Of a stretch of DNA of 64,000 nt, positions 46,762 through 55,865 are shown one piece after another (the stretch's first letter is position 1; each line of letters begins with the position of its first letter). The notes under the pieces were generated by a model, which did not search any database, was not told where the DNA came from, and saw only the letters and a list, made by a program, of their open reading frames with translations. Both the position numbers and the translations under genes were made by a program. This DNA comes from Acidimicrobiia bacterium (GTDB taxonomy: Bacteria; Actinomycetota; Acidimicrobiia; IMCC26256; JAGPDB01). The stretch covers positions 62,001-126,000 of the forward strand of contig JAGPDB010000001.1 of NCBI GenBank assembly GCA_018057765.1, written 5' to 3'.

Positions 46762-48238
46762 TTTTATTCTCAAAATAGTCTTTAACTTTAATGGCGCTTA
46801 ATCTACCGCTTTCAATAACCATTGGGACACCAACACCAGGAGTCGTAGCCGTTCCGGCAAAAAATACACCTGGTAATTCTTTAGCATAATTCTTTAATCT
46901 AAATGGACCTGATTGTAAGAAAGTATGACTCAAAGAAAATGGCGTACCTTTGTACATTTTTTGTTCTTCCCAATCAGTCGGATCTAGCATTATCTCACAA
47001 TCGATTTGCTCAATATTATAGCCACCATCAATAAGATGTTTTCTCATTCTATTAGTATGGATATCCCTATTCGCTTTAAAATCCTCTTGACTTTCAAGGT
47101 TTGGACATGGCTCTAATACATAAAATATATTACTACCATCTTTGCACAATGTATCATCAGTGACTGATGGAATCGATACTAAGTATGAAGGATCATCCAT
47201 CATCATTTTTTTATCCACTAAATCACTGAATGCCGAATTAGTCGAAGATGAAAAATGAATATTATGGTGAGCTGTATTTTTAGATAATTTTGATTTAGCA
47301 CCTATTACGTAGAGCAAACATGAAGGAGAATATTTGCCTTTTGAAGCCTTTTTTGGCGGCTCTATACCGAATATTTCAGGGTATGCCATTGGTAAATCAG
47401 CATTACATACAATTGCATCAAACATTTCAGAAGATCCATTAGAAAGTACTTCATATTTATCATTTTTTTTATGGATTGAATTTACCTTTTGGTCATAGTG
47501 AATTTTTGCACCACTTTCAATACATGCAGTAGCTAAAGCTTCAGGATATGCACTCATACCACCTTGTGGTGCGTATACACCTTCAATAAGATCCATATAA
47601 GAAATAACACAATAAACACCTAATGCTTGTTTTGGCGTAACACCAGCATATAAGGACTGGAAAGAACATAAATCTATAAGACGGCTATCTGTCAAGTGCC
47701 TGTTAACGACCTTATCCATTTTAGAAAAAGCACCCATTGATAGCAAAGCATATAATTCTTTTATATTTTTTGCCATATTTAAAGGTGAAGTAAAATTTCT
47801 AGCTATAAAAGTATCAAATTCAACGTCAACTAACTTTTTTAACCACTTTACATAAATATCAAATCTATCTGCTTCTTCTTCAGAACTAAATGTTGATATC
47901 GTTTCATGTATATTATTTCTATTATGTGGCCAAAGTATTTCAGTTTTATCTCTAAAGACTGCTCGATAGCTAGGATCGACTTTTAACATATTTACATTTT
48001 GAGATAAAGTTTGATCCAATGACTCAAATGGTTGATTTGCAATATCGAGCATTGTAAATACAGTAGGGCCACATTCTAAAGGATAAATTATTCCATTATT
48101 TTCTTTTAAGATTCTTCTAGCACGACCTCCAGGACTCGAATAACTTTCAAAAACAGTCACATCAAAACCTAATGATATTAGATTAGCGCTAGCTGATAAA
48201 CCACCTAGACCAGCACCTATTACCGCTACCTTTTTCAA
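46754..48238 (-). CDS. crtI: Phytoene desaturase
   Basis: An FAD enzyme that converts phytoene to lycopene. The dinucleotide fold is at the N-terminus (KKVAVIGAGLGGLSASANL) and the C-terminal CrtI signature is FAGTATTPGVGVPMVIESG. The TTG at 48236-48238 is preferred to the ATG at 48253: it gives the usual MKKVAVIG start, has GGAGAG just upstream, and overlaps the crtE stop as TTGA. The length is normal. Confidence 0.92.
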   Translation of the reverse strand: MKKVAVIGAGLGGLSASANLISLGFDVTVFESYSSPGGRARRILKENNGIIYPLECGPTVFTMLDIANQPFESLDQTLSQNVNMLKVDPSYRAVFRDKTEILWPHNRNNIHETISTFSSEEEADRFDIYVKWLKKLVDVEFDTFIARNFTSPLNMAKNIKELYALLSMGAFSKMDKVVNRHLTDSRLIDLCSFQSLYAGVTPKQALGVYCVISYMDLIEGVYAPQGGMSAYPEALATACIESGAKIHYDQKVNSIHKKNDKYEVLSNGSSEMFDAIVCNADLPMAYPEIFGIEPPKKASKGKYSPSCLLYVIGAKSKLSKNTAHHNIHFSSSTNSAFSDLVDKKMMMDDPSYLVSIPSVTDDTLCKDGSNIFYVLEPCPNLESQEDFKANRDIHTNRMRKHLIDGGYNIEQIDCEIMLDPTDWEEQKMYKGTPFSLSHTFLQSGPFRLKNYAKELPGVFFAGTATTPGVGVPMVIESGRLSAIKVKDYFENKNV

Positions 48239-49305
48239 GAGTCTCTCCAACATACATATTTAGCTAATGATAAAGCAAGTTTATTTGCATCTTGGTTCGT
48301 TTCAATAGAGTCTAATGCTATCAGTGCTTCGTCATATAGAGAAGATATTCTTTTTTCAACATACTCTAAAGCACCATTTTCTATAATTATAGTAACTATG
48401 TCGTCAATACTCTTTTGTGAAATGTTTGAAGAACCACGTAGGTCTAAAATTTCTTTTTCCTTTTCATTGGCATTCTCTACTGCATAAGCCATTAAAAGAG
48501 TATATTTACCCTCACGTATATCATCACCTACAGGTTTACCAGTTTTATCGTGATCACCAAATATTCCTAAAATATCGTCACGTAATTGAAATGCTTCACC
48601 CAATGGGGATCCAAAGTTTGACAATTTCTCTAGTGGTGCATTTTCGTTTGTAATTAACGCACCCATATGGATTGGTCTTTCAATAGTGTATTTTCCAGAT
48701 TTATATTGTGCTATTTTTGAAATCAGATCTTTTGATACCTTCTTCCTGTAACCCGCATCAATATCCATTTGTTGGCCAGCAAATAATTCTACTTTTAAGA
48801 TTCCATATATATCTAGGCATCTTTTCGGTAAATCACGTGCAAAAGTATCAGCATAAGTAAATGCGAAGTCGCCAGCTAGTATTGCTACGCTAGCAGCAAA
48901 ATGTTCAATATCACCACGATAATCAAGTTCGCTATAATAATTTTGTAAAAATTTATGAACTGTGGGGGCGCCCCGTCTAGTATCGGATTTATCCATGAAG
49001 TCATCATGAACTAACGCAAAATTGTGTAATAATTCTAAGGCACATGCTGCATTTAGTAAAAGTCCATCATTATCTTTTGTTCCCATCAGCTTTGCTCCTA
49101 AATAGCAAAATGCCGGCCTGAGCCTTTTTCCGCCATTAGAAATAAAATTTGATAATGCCAGTAATGGTGGCAAGATGGAATCATCAATTTTCCGCCATCT
49201 CTCAATTTCTTCACTTATAAATGAATCTATTTTTAAAGCAAAAGTAGAAGTAAATTCTTTTAAATCTATAAGATCATCATTATTTCCGATTGTATCATTC
49301 ATCAC
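48235..49305 (-). CDS. crtE: Geranylgeranyl diphosphate synthase
   Basis: Makes the C20 precursor of carotenoids. First Asp motif DDFMDKSDTRRG and second LRDDILGIFGDH are intact, with GGKRLRPAF before them and GKYTIERP between. 356 residues. The reading frame begins with GTG then ATG at 49305/49302; TAATCT lies exactly 6 bases before the GTG, favouring a leaderless start there. First gene of crtE-crtI-crtB. Confidence 0.93.
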   Translation of the reverse strand: MMNDTIGNNDDLIDLKEFTSTFALKIDSFISEEIERWRKIDDSILPPLLALSNFISNGGKRLRPAFCYLGAKLMGTKDNDGLLLNAACALELLHNFALVHDDFMDKSDTRRGAPTVHKFLQNYYSELDYRGDIEHFAASVAILAGDFAFTYADTFARDLPKRCLDIYGILKVELFAGQQMDIDAGYRKKVSKDLISKIAQYKSGKYTIERPIHMGALITNENAPLEKLSNFGSPLGEAFQLRDDILGIFGDHDKTGKPVGDDIREGKYTLLMAYAVENANEKEKEILDLRGSSNISQKSIDDIVTIIIENGALEYVEKRISSLYDEALIALDSIETNQDANKLALSLAKYVCWRDS

Positions 49306-49327
49306 GTATATAGATTAGTCTTAAAGG
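49306..49327. promoter_or_regulatory. Overlapping divergent leaderless promoters
   Basis: Only 22 bp separate the start codons of crtE (minus) and the next gene (plus). Plus: TAGTCT at 49316-49321, 6 bases, ATG at 49328. Minus: TAATCT (plus 49312-49317), 6 bases, GTG at 49305. The two -10 boxes share two base pairs, and each transcript would start at its own start codon. Confidence 0.55.
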
Positions 49328-49594
49328 ATGACAAAAAGCCCTTCAGATCAATCTAGTACTATATCTATTATTGTCATAGATGCCCCTGAGAATAATTTTA
49401 ACGTTAATATACAAGTAAAAACTGAGACCAATTCATCTAATGAGTGCACAATTAAAATGAATAATCGTGCATTTAAAAAACTAATGGATGGTGAAACTAC
49501 ATTTGAAATTGAAGCTGGTAATGATAATATTGAGATTTCAGGAAATACAAATCTATTACGTCATTTTGGTAAATCATTAAGAAATTCTAATTAG
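49328..49594 (+). CDS. Small SCP2-like protein
   Basis: An 88-residue protein with no signal or membrane span. Its second half (CTIKMNNRAFKKLMDGETTF then ISGNTNLLRHF) resembles the last part of SCP2 sterol-carrier domains, in which a short strand, a helix and a G-x-h-x-I-x-G turn recur. It is too short to be a full SCP2 domain, so the match is tentative. The end overlaps the transglutaminase gene, read from the other strand, by 18 bp. Confidence 0.55.
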   Translation: MTKSPSDQSSTISIIVIDAPENNFNVNIQVKTETNSSNECTIKMNNRAFKKLMDGETTFEIEAGNDNIEISGNTNLLRHFGKSLRNSN

Positions 49595-50425
49595 CTTCAC
49601 ACTTACATCCATTTCGCAATCTGGATTTCCATTTATAACACCTTTTACAGGTGCAACATCTTGGTAGTCTCGACCCCATCCTACTAATACGTGTCTTTCT
49701 GCAACTGCTATGTTATTTGTTGGATCTAATCCATACCAATCACCAAGCCATACTTGAGCCCATGCATGGGACTCACCAACAACAACTTCGCCTATTGTAT
49801 TTAGATCTCCAGGATATAAATATCCTGATACATATCTACAAGGTATACCTAAAGTTCTAAGGATTGCAAGCGTTAAATGTACAAAATCTTGACAAACTCC
49901 AGATCTGCTCACCATGGTTGATGAAGCAATAGTTCTAACATCTGTAGTTCCTGGAATATATGAAACATTTTCTCTAATCCAATTCATTAAAAATTCAACA
50001 GCCAATCCTGGCTTATCAAATTTTTTAAGTTTTTCAATTAACCAATCATATTGTTCTGAAGAATCCACATAAGATGTATATGATAAGTATTCACAATACT
50101 TATCAAGAATTGAATCACTAGATAAAGCACCCCAAGTTATTGGAGCTTTACCATGATATGCAGCACCTTTTGTTGTCTCGACTAACGAATGGCTATTTAT
50201 AGACAATGAATTGTGAACACCTGGTATTGAAAAATATTCAACTCGAGTACCAAAATAGTCTTTATAGCGATTTATATTAACTGCTGGGTCAATTGTTATA
50301 TTGTGTTCTAACGTAAACTGACTATTAGTATCGCGCGGTGCCATTCTTAATTCATTATGTTGAGACCCAACATCCTCTTTATAAATATATTTAGTCTCGT
50401 GATCTACACTAATTCTCCATGACAT
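49577..50425 (-). CDS. Transglutaminase-like cysteine protease-fold protein
   Basis: A bacterial transglutaminase-like protein. The N-terminal beta domain is followed by the catalytic triad: Cys in RSGVCQDFVHL (residue 178 from this start), His in GESHAWAQVW (220) and Asp in DWYGLDPTNN (234). The ATG at 50425 has GGAGG 5 bases upstream and overlaps the TAA of the alpha-E gene (TAATG). Last gene of a three-gene operon with an ATP-grasp enzyme, a known neighbourhood. Confidence 0.88.
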   Translation of the reverse strand: MSWRISVDHETKYIYKEDVGSQHNELRMAPRDTNSQFTLEHNITIDPAVNINRYKDYFGTRVEYFSIPGVHNSLSINSHSLVETTKGAAYHGKAPITWGALSSDSILDKYCEYLSYTSYVDSSEQYDWLIEKLKKFDKPGLAVEFLMNWIRENVSYIPGTTDVRTIASSTMVSRSGVCQDFVHLTLAILRTLGIPCRYVSGYLYPGDLNTIGEVVVGESHAWAQVWLGDWYGLDPTNNIAVAERHVLVGWGRDYQDVAPVKGVINGNPDCEMDVSVKLIRIS

Positions 50426-51354
50426 TATTGCCTCCAATTTATTGCGTTTGAAGCTTGAAAATATGTTTTACTAATTGAATCACTAATAGAGTTAGCAGCA
50501 ACTGCTAATTTATTTAGTTCAACATCTAAATTATTTGCAACATTTTCAATTGATGTAAACTCTATTTCGGCACAGAACCTACCGAGTATAAATTTAGGAT
50601 CATTTTCATTTGAAAAATCGTTATTTGTAGGATCATCTGTCAATTTCTGAATAGAACTTAATGCATTTGATGCACTAGATAAGATCGATCTTGGAAAATT
50701 GATATTTCGTAATAGAAACTCAATTATAGAGTTCGTATCTGAAAGATCACCACTAACTCTCATGAATCCTTCAAAAGCACCACAACTTCTAAGCATTGTT
50801 ATCCAAGCAGACGAATCATCTGCCATTGCACATCGAATGTTAACCATTCTTGCTGTCATGTCAATTCTCTCGATACACCTACCTATGTTTAAAAAATGGT
50901 AGCTATCATCACGTACTAGTGATGCATCAATAATACCGTGTATCATCATTGTTCTATTACGAACCCATGTATATAAAGAATGAATTGATGTTTTGTGATC
51001 AATTATCTTTTCATTTAGGGCTTTATTCGTAGCGTAGATCACTTCAAATAATTCTGTAGGTATAGTGTCTTGAACTGCTTTAGCATTTATTGCTAGTCCT
51101 GAGATACTCGTCTCAATTGATCCAGGAAAATCCGCATTAAAACCAATGTAATACATTGCGTCTTCAATATTATTAAATCTTTCATTTGGATCGACTCCCA
51201 TTACTTCAGCTAAGTGACTTGCTAATCTTTGTGATTCACTTGGGTGGCTTTGTAAAAGGTTATGGTAATGTACATCTAATAGCCGTGCACTGTAATCTGC
51301 ACGTTCAACCAAATGGCCGATCCAATAACATGATTCTGCAATTCTTGATAACAT
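50425..51354 (-). CDS. Alpha-E domain protein (DUF403)
   Basis: An all-helical protein of 309 residues beginning LSRIAESCYWIGHLVERADY, the usual start of alpha-E proteins. These always accompany a circularly permuted ATP-grasp and a transglutaminase-like gene, as here. Its biochemical role is unknown. It follows the ATP-grasp gene by 9 bp. Confidence 0.88.
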   Translation of the reverse strand: MLSRIAESCYWIGHLVERADYSARLLDVHYHNLLQSHPSESQRLASHLAEVMGVDPNERFNNIEDAMYYIGFNADFPGSIETSISGLAINAKAVQDTIPTELFEVIYATNKALNEKIIDHKTSIHSLYTWVRNRTMMIHGIIDASLVRDDSYHFLNIGRCIERIDMTARMVNIRCAMADDSSAWITMLRSCGAFEGFMRVSGDLSDTNSIIEFLLRNINFPRSILSSASNALSSIQKLTDDPTNNDFSNENDPKFILGRFCAEIEFTSIENVANNLDVELNKLAVAANSISDSISKTYFQASNAINWRQ

Positions 51355-51363
51355 TATAATTCC

Positions 51364-52905
51364 TTATTGTTGCTGTTGTGCTTGTTGTTGTACTTGATCG
51401 TTATTTTCGACTTGTGCTACTTTTCGAGCCTTGTTTTGAATTTCATTAAATGATTCTTCTTTAGTCGATTCTTCTTCGAGCACCCATGTATCTTTAGAGC
51501 CACCACCTTGTGACGAATTAACTACAAGTGAATTCTTTACAAGTGCTACACGTGTTAGTCCACCTGGAACTGCCCACAATTTCCCACCATCATTTACGAC
51601 GAATGGTCTTAAATCAACATGTCTGGGAGAAATTGATTCACCATCATATGTAGGTGATGTAGACAGTTGAATAACTGGTTGTGCAATAAAATCACGAGGA
51701 TTCTCTTCAACCTTTAATGCTATTTCAAATAATTCTTCATCACTAGCGTGAGGTCCGATTACTAAACCATATCCTCCACTTGCATCTACGGGTTTAAATA
51801 CTAAATTCTCTCTATTGTCTAATGCATATTTTCTAACATCTGGATCATCAAGCCTAAGAGTATCAACATTCTTAATTTTAGGTTCTTCACCTAAATAGTA
51901 TTTTATAAAATCAGGTACGTACGAATATATAAGTTTGTCATCACCGACACCATTGCCTACTGCATTTGCTATAGCTACATTTCCAGATCGAGCTGCATTA
52001 ACGATTCCTGCCACACCTAGTATTGATCCTTTTTCAAAATGTAAAGGATCAACAAAATCATCATCAACGCGTTTGTAGATAACATCTACCTTTTTAAATT
52101 GACCAGTTGTTTTCATGAATACTTTATTATCTTCAACAATTAAATCTCGTCCTTCAACTAGCTCTACTCCCATATGTCTAGCTAGAAAAGCGTGTTCAAA
52201 ATAGGCTGAATTATGTACACCTGGAGTTAATATAACAACAGTTGGTTCACTGATATCTCGAGGTGCTGAAGATATTAAAGCATTTAGTAATCTTTGTGGA
52301 TATTCACTTACTGATGCTATTTGTTTAGATTTAAATAACTCAGGAAATAGATGAGATGTTGCACTGCGGTTTTCTAATACATATGAAATTCCAGATGGAC
52401 AACGTAAGTTATCCTCTAAAATTCTAAATTCTCCATTTATATCGCGTATCAAATCTATGCCGGCTACATGTATACGCACATTATTTGTTGGAGAAAGACC
52501 ATGTACTTCTCTATGGAAATGTTTTGATGAAACAACAACACTTCTTGGTAATATTCCGTCTTCAAGAATATTTTGATCATTATATATATCTTCGAGGAAC
52601 ATTTCTAATGCTTTTACTCTTTGAAATAGTCCTTGTTCAATAGTTGTCCACTCAGTATTTGTAATTATTCTAGGTATTAGATCTAAAGGCCAAGGACGTT
52701 CTTCACCAGAATAAGAAAATGTAATACCTTGATCAATAAATGATTTGTCTCTTATTAAGCCTCTTGAATCAAATTCATTCATACCCATTGATTTAAATAC
52801 ACTAAATATTTCTTTGTAGGACTCTCTAACCTTACCCGTTGAATCAAACATCTCATCGTATGCTTTGCTTGTATCGTAATTATGTGAAAAGTCAGTCATA
52901 GTCAT
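51364..52905 (-). CDS. Circularly permuted ATP-grasp enzyme
   Basis: A carboxylate-amine ligase-like enzyme of 513 residues with VIYKRVDDDFVDP, NAVGNGVGDDKLIYSYV, ENLVFKPVDASGGYGLVIGP and VDLRPFVV, the motifs of the circularly permuted ATP-grasp group. The family is thought to form amide bonds; substrate unknown. The C-terminal tail is rich in Gln (QVQQQAQQQQ) and is probably disordered. AAGGAA precedes the ATG. First gene of the trio. Confidence 0.9.
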   Translation of the reverse strand: MTMTDFSHNYDTSKAYDEMFDSTGKVRESYKEIFSVFKSMGMNEFDSRGLIRDKSFIDQGITFSYSGEERPWPLDLIPRIITNTEWTTIEQGLFQRVKALEMFLEDIYNDQNILEDGILPRSVVVSSKHFHREVHGLSPTNNVRIHVAGIDLIRDINGEFRILEDNLRCPSGISYVLENRSATSHLFPELFKSKQIASVSEYPQRLLNALISSAPRDISEPTVVILTPGVHNSAYFEHAFLARHMGVELVEGRDLIVEDNKVFMKTTGQFKKVDVIYKRVDDDFVDPLHFEKGSILGVAGIVNAARSGNVAIANAVGNGVGDDKLIYSYVPDFIKYYLGEEPKIKNVDTLRLDDPDVRKYALDNRENLVFKPVDASGGYGLVIGPHASDEELFEIALKVEENPRDFIAQPVIQLSTSPTYDGESISPRHVDLRPFVVNDGGKLWAVPGGLTRVALVKNSLVVNSSQGGGSKDTWVLEEESTKEESFNEIQNKARKVAQVENNDQVQQQAQQQQ

Positions 52906-53037
52906 TTCTATTCCTTTTAGAATTTGTTTAATTGTTTTCGGACGATTCTCAAAAAAGACTTAATTTAAAAATGAGCAATACCACTTAGAGTGCTAAATGT
53001 GCTCACAATATAATGCTTAACAAATAATAAATAATGC

Positions 53038-53043
53038 TAGAAT
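53038..53043 (+). promoter_or_regulatory. -10 box of terC, leaderless type
   Basis: TAGAAT, exactly 6 bases, then ATG at 53050; no ribosome binding site. The rest of the 144-bp divergent gap shows no gene. Confidence 0.55.
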
Positions 53044-53049
53044 GACCTT

Positions 53050-54102
53050 ATGACCAATCTTTTAATGCTTGCTTCAACAAAGGTTGACCCTTCAAGAGCC
53101 AATTATCATGTTTCTGGACTGCTTTGGTCAACTGTGTTTATAGTGCTAATTATTGCTTTATGTCTAGATCTATTCGTATTTAACCGCCATGAACATGAAG
53201 TATCTATGAAAGAGGCGGCTTTAGCCTCATGTCTTTGGATCGCACTAGGTATAGCTTTTGGCATTCATGTATATTTCGATATTTCCAGCCAAGCAGCTGG
53301 ACAATATTTTGCAGCATATGTTCTAGAGAAAAGTTTAAGTGTAGATAATCTATTCGTTATTGCGTTGCTATTTAGTTATTTTGCCGTACCGAAAATATAT
53401 CAACATCGTGTTCTGTATTGGGGTGTAATTGGCGCCTTAGTACTAAGAGGTATTTTTATTGCTCTTGGCGCCGTACTTATTGCAAGGTTTGAATTTGTAC
53501 TAGCCATATTCGGGATTATTCTTTTATTAAGCGCATATAAGATGTCCTTTTCATCGCACGATGCTGTTGATCCAGAAAAGAATCCATTGTTAAAACTAAT
53601 GCGTAAACGTATGAAGATGACTAAGCATTACCAAGGTAAGAAATTTTTCATAGTATCGAAAGGTATCAGGTATGCCACTCCACTTTTTGCTGTATTGCTA
53701 ATCGTAGAGACGACTGACGTAGTTTTTGCATTTGATTCGATTCCTGCTGTTTTTGGTATTTCTAGTGATCCATTTATTGTATTCTCTTCTAACGCATTCG
53801 CAATTTTAGGTTTGAGATCTTTATATTTTTTAATTGCTGGACTTTTAGGTAAATTTGAGTCTTTGAAATATGGACTCTCTTTTATTCTCGCTTTCATAGG
53901 CGTCAAATTGATGGCAGGATATTTGTTCGACTGGCATCCACCTGAGTGGCTTTCTTTGGGTGTCATTGCAGTTTCTTTAGGTGTATCAATAACATATTCC
54001 ATACTTGTACCATCAAAATCTGTAGAAATTGATGAACATTTAGGTGAAGGATTAGTTGATTTAGACGAAGCATTTGACGATGCTCCAGAAGAAGAACTGT
54101 AA
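53050..54102 (+). CDS. TerC-family membrane protein
   Basis: A 350-residue protein with about nine membrane spans. The conserved acidic segments are LEKSLSVDNLFVIALLFSYF and IVETTDVVFAFDSIPAVFGI, both hallmarks of TerC/Alx proteins, some of which export manganese or help metalate exported enzymes. The C-terminal tail is acidic. It has its own promoter and no manganese riboswitch is evident. Confidence 0.9.
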   Translation: MTNLLMLASTKVDPSRANYHVSGLLWSTVFIVLIIALCLDLFVFNRHEHEVSMKEAALASCLWIALGIAFGIHVYFDISSQAAGQYFAAYVLEKSLSVDNLFVIALLFSYFAVPKIYQHRVLYWGVIGALVLRGIFIALGAVLIARFEFVLAIFGIILLLSAYKMSFSSHDAVDPEKNPLLKLMRKRMKMTKHYQGKKFFIVSKGIRYATPLFAVLLIVETTDVVFAFDSIPAVFGISSDPFIVFSSNAFAILGLRSLYFLIAGLLGKFESLKYGLSFILAFIGVKLMAGYLFDWHPPEWLSLGVIAVSLGVSITYSILVPSKSVEIDEHLGEGLVDLDEAFDDAPEEEL

Positions 54103-54179
54103 TTTGAGGTAAGAATATATTAGTGGCTTTATATTAGTAGCCCTAATATAGGCTCTTTAAAAAACTAGAGTTGTTCGAC

Positions 54180-54185
54180 TAGAAT
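54180..54185 (+). promoter_or_regulatory. -10 box of the Pif1-like gene, leaderless type
   Basis: TAGAAT, exactly 6 bases, ATG at 54192, with no ribosome binding site. The same layout as argG and terC. Confidence 0.5.
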
Positions 54186-54191
54186 GCTTAA

Positions 54192-55724
54192 ATGGATCAA
54201 AAATTAGCACTCGAGATAATGCTTTCAGGCGAAAGCGTATTGTTGACAGGTTCAGCAGGCTCTGGGAAAACTTATATATTAAATCAATTTATAAAGTCTT
54301 CACGTGCAGAAGGAAAAAATGTATCTGTTACTGCAACAACTGGGTTAGCTGCAACGCACTTAAATGGTAATACAATACATTCATGGGCCGGTATTGGTAT
54401 TAATAATTCATTGCATAAGAATTTTTTTGATAATTTGCTAAAAGGACGTCGTGATACAATTAAAAATACGGACGTATTAATAATTGATGAGATATCTATG
54501 TTGCATGACTATCGTTTAGACATGATTGAGATGGTCACTAGAACCGTAAGAGAAAATGACAAGCCTTTTGGGGGTATTCAACTAATACTTTGTGGAGATT
54601 TCTTTCAATTACCACCAGTAAGTAGGTCCGATGAGCCAGATAGTTCTTTTGTCGTAAATTCTCAAAGTTTTAAAGAGCTTGATCCCGTAATTTGTTATCT
54701 AGATGAACAACATAGACAAGATGATGGAGAATTTTTAGATATATTAAATGCTATCCGTTCTGGTGACGTAAGAAAACGACATGCAGGTTTACTAATGACA
54801 CGTCAAGATGCAGAATTAGATGAAGATGAAGTTACAGAATTACATACAGTAAACGTAAACGTAGATGCTATTAACTCAAAAAAATTAAAAGAATTGCCAG
54901 GCGAAGAACATAATTTTCAAACTGTGACAACTGGTAAAGAGAATTATGTAGAGACTTTAAAACGTTCATGTTTAGCATTAGACGAATTAATACTCAAAAA
55001 AGATGCATTGGTTATGTGTATAAAAAATAGTAACGAGAAAAAATACGTAAATGGTTCACTAGGTATTATTATCGATTTTGAAGATGGCACTGGATACCCA
55101 ATAGTCAAATTACACAACGGAAAAATATTAACGATTGCTCCCGACACATGGGAATTACATGATGGAGACAAAAAACGTGCAGGCTTAGAACAGATACCTT
55201 TGCGTCTTGCCTGGGCTATAACTGTTCATAAAAGTCAGGGTATGACCTTAGATTCAGCTCGAATCGATTTACGGAAGACATTTGTGCCTGGAATGGGATA
55301 TGTTGCATTATCGCGTGTGCGTAATCTAGAGTCCTTGAGCCTAATGGGAGCAAACAGAATGGCCTTTGCTGTAAGCGAAGAAGCACTAATGATTGAAGAG
55401 ACGCTACAAAATCAGACAAAAGCAGACGAGAAAAGATTTGTACATTTACTAGAAGTTGCAAAAAAGCGTAAACCAATAGAAGATGAGAAAAAGAAAAAAT
55501 CCGATAGTGGCTGGAATGAAAAACTTACAAAAATGAGAGATACTTATCCTAATGCTTACAAAAAATGGACAAAAGCTGATGATGCATTATTACAAAAGCT
55601 TTTCGGCGAGAATCGTGATATAGCTATAAAAACACTTTCCGACAAATTAGGTCGCCACGAAGGATCAATTCGTATTCGTATAGAGAAACTTTTTGAACCT
55701 AACGCTGATCAGAGTTTGACTTAA
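54192..55724 (+). CDS. Pif1-like superfamily 1 DNA helicase
   Basis: A 510-residue 5'-3' DNA helicase. Motif I LLTGSAGSGKTYIL, Ia TATTGLAATHL, motif II LIIDEISMLHDY, motif III LCGDFFQLPPV, and the C-terminal WAITVHKSQGMTLD and GYVALSRVR are all present. The last 45 residues (WTKADDALLQKLF, LSDKLGRHEGSIRIRI) look like a small helix-turn-helix module, seen in several bacterial Pif1-like proteins. Cellular role here unknown. Confidence 0.9.
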   Translation: MDQKLALEIMLSGESVLLTGSAGSGKTYILNQFIKSSRAEGKNVSVTATTGLAATHLNGNTIHSWAGIGINNSLHKNFFDNLLKGRRDTIKNTDVLIIDEISMLHDYRLDMIEMVTRTVRENDKPFGGIQLILCGDFFQLPPVSRSDEPDSSFVVNSQSFKELDPVICYLDEQHRQDDGEFLDILNAIRSGDVRKRHAGLLMTRQDAELDEDEVTELHTVNVNVDAINSKKLKELPGEEHNFQTVTTGKENYVETLKRSCLALDELILKKDALVMCIKNSNEKKYVNGSLGIIIDFEDGTGYPIVKLHNGKILTIAPDTWELHDGDKKRAGLEQIPLRLAWAITVHKSQGMTLDSARIDLRKTFVPGMGYVALSRVRNLESLSLMGANRMAFAVSEEALMIEETLQNQTKADEKRFVHLLEVAKKRKPIEDEKKKKSDSGWNEKLTKMRDTYPNAYKKWTKADDALLQKLFGENRDIAIKTLSDKLGRHEGSIRIRIEKLFEPNADQSLT

Positions 55725-55805
55725 ATATTATCAAATTAACTCTTTCTTAATGCTGTGCTAACTTAACTAGCTCATAGAATAATTTTATTCAAAGTTAAAC
55801 AAACA

Positions 55806-55840
55806 TCCGCAACCTCGCACCCAAAGTACAAAGCTGCGGA
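55806..55840. terminator. Hairpin between Pif1-like gene and ctaA
   Basis: TCCGCA (55806-55811) and TGCGGA (55835-55840) form a perfect stem in an unusually GC-rich patch of the 141-bp convergent gap. On the minus strand it is followed by a T-rich stretch (TGTTTGTTT), so it likely ends ctaA transcription. Confidence 0.4.
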
Positions 55841-55865
55841 CAGAGAGTGCCACATATGTGAAGAA

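Noticed and set aside
52906-53049. Possible manganese (yybP-ykoY) riboswitch before terC
   Set aside because: The conserved riboswitch loops are not seen and the promoter lies only 6 bases before the ATG, leaving no leader for one.
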